DNA of 5,833 bases. Source: Firmicutes bacterium UBA3914. Its GTDB lineage: Bacteria > Bacillota > Limnochordia > Darwinibacteriales > Darwinibacteriaceae. The translations under genes and the position numbers were made by a program. Below, piece by piece: positions 5,801-5,833 of the stretch; the first letter of the stretch is position 1, and each line of letters opens with the position of its first letter. The DNA is taken from positions 1-5,833 of the forward strand of contig DGEY01000039.1 of the NCBI GenBank assembly GCA_002391385.1, in the 5' to 3' direction. The notes beneath the pieces are model-generated. The model was not told where the DNA came from. It made no database searches and saw only the letters and a program-made list of their open reading frames with translations.

Positions 5801-5833
5801 TAGCCTGGGCTGAATAAGGTTTCTCCTTCAGGT

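Noticed and set aside
5801..5833. Unassigned right edge beyond the rpsT promoter.
   Set aside because: Only 33 nt; a GAAGGAG on the minus strand resembles a ribosome binding site, but no start codon follows at the proper distance. Nothing can be called.

Overview
The window is GC-rich and densely coded. It looks like chromosome from a Bacillota (Firmicutes) bacterium, probably an anaerobic clostridial-type lineage. The main evidence is gene order: comEA, comEC, holA (yqeN), then an inverted rpsT. This matches the competence/replication neighbourhood of Bacillus subtilis and relatives, where gpr usually lies beyond rpsT. Here the window ends before any gpr could be seen. Strong purine-rich ribosome binding sites and GTG starts fit this. 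I cannot name a genus.

Region 1 (1-1683) is the 3' part of an Rnf/Nqr-like membrane redox operon in the order G-E-A. It holds the end of a protein with at least two tandem FMN-binding domains (RnfG/NqrC type, each with an SGAT flavinylation motif), an RnfE-like membrane protein and an RnfA-like membrane protein. The genes are tightly coupled, and a strong intrinsic terminator closes the operon just after the rnfA-like gene. No rnfB follows. Both membrane proteins appear to lack the conserved cysteines (two per subunit) that in true Rnf/Nqr complexes hold the intramembrane [2Fe-2S] cluster between the A/E (NqrE/D) pair. This is the most unusual thing in the window.

Region 2 (1684-4409) is the DNA-uptake pair. 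A short ComEA consists of a membrane anchor and a helix-hairpin-helix DNA-binding unit, with no SLBB domain. It overlaps by 17 nt a full-length ComEC channel/nuclease-like protein with an intact metallo-beta-lactamase motif set. The comEB gene that often separates them is absent.

Region 3 (4410-5833) has holA, the DNA polymerase III delta subunit (clamp loader), running convergently into rpsT (ribosomal protein S20). They share a bidirectional terminator. rpsT has a near-consensus sigma-A promoter with an extended -10 and an excellent Shine-Dalgarno sequence.

If Region 1 is functional, the flavoprotein would sit outside the membrane and exchange electrons with a membrane partner encoded upstream of the window (RnfD/RnfC-like genes are expected). 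The A/E-like pair may have a structural or ion-conducting role rather than an Fe-S relay role. That last step is inference.
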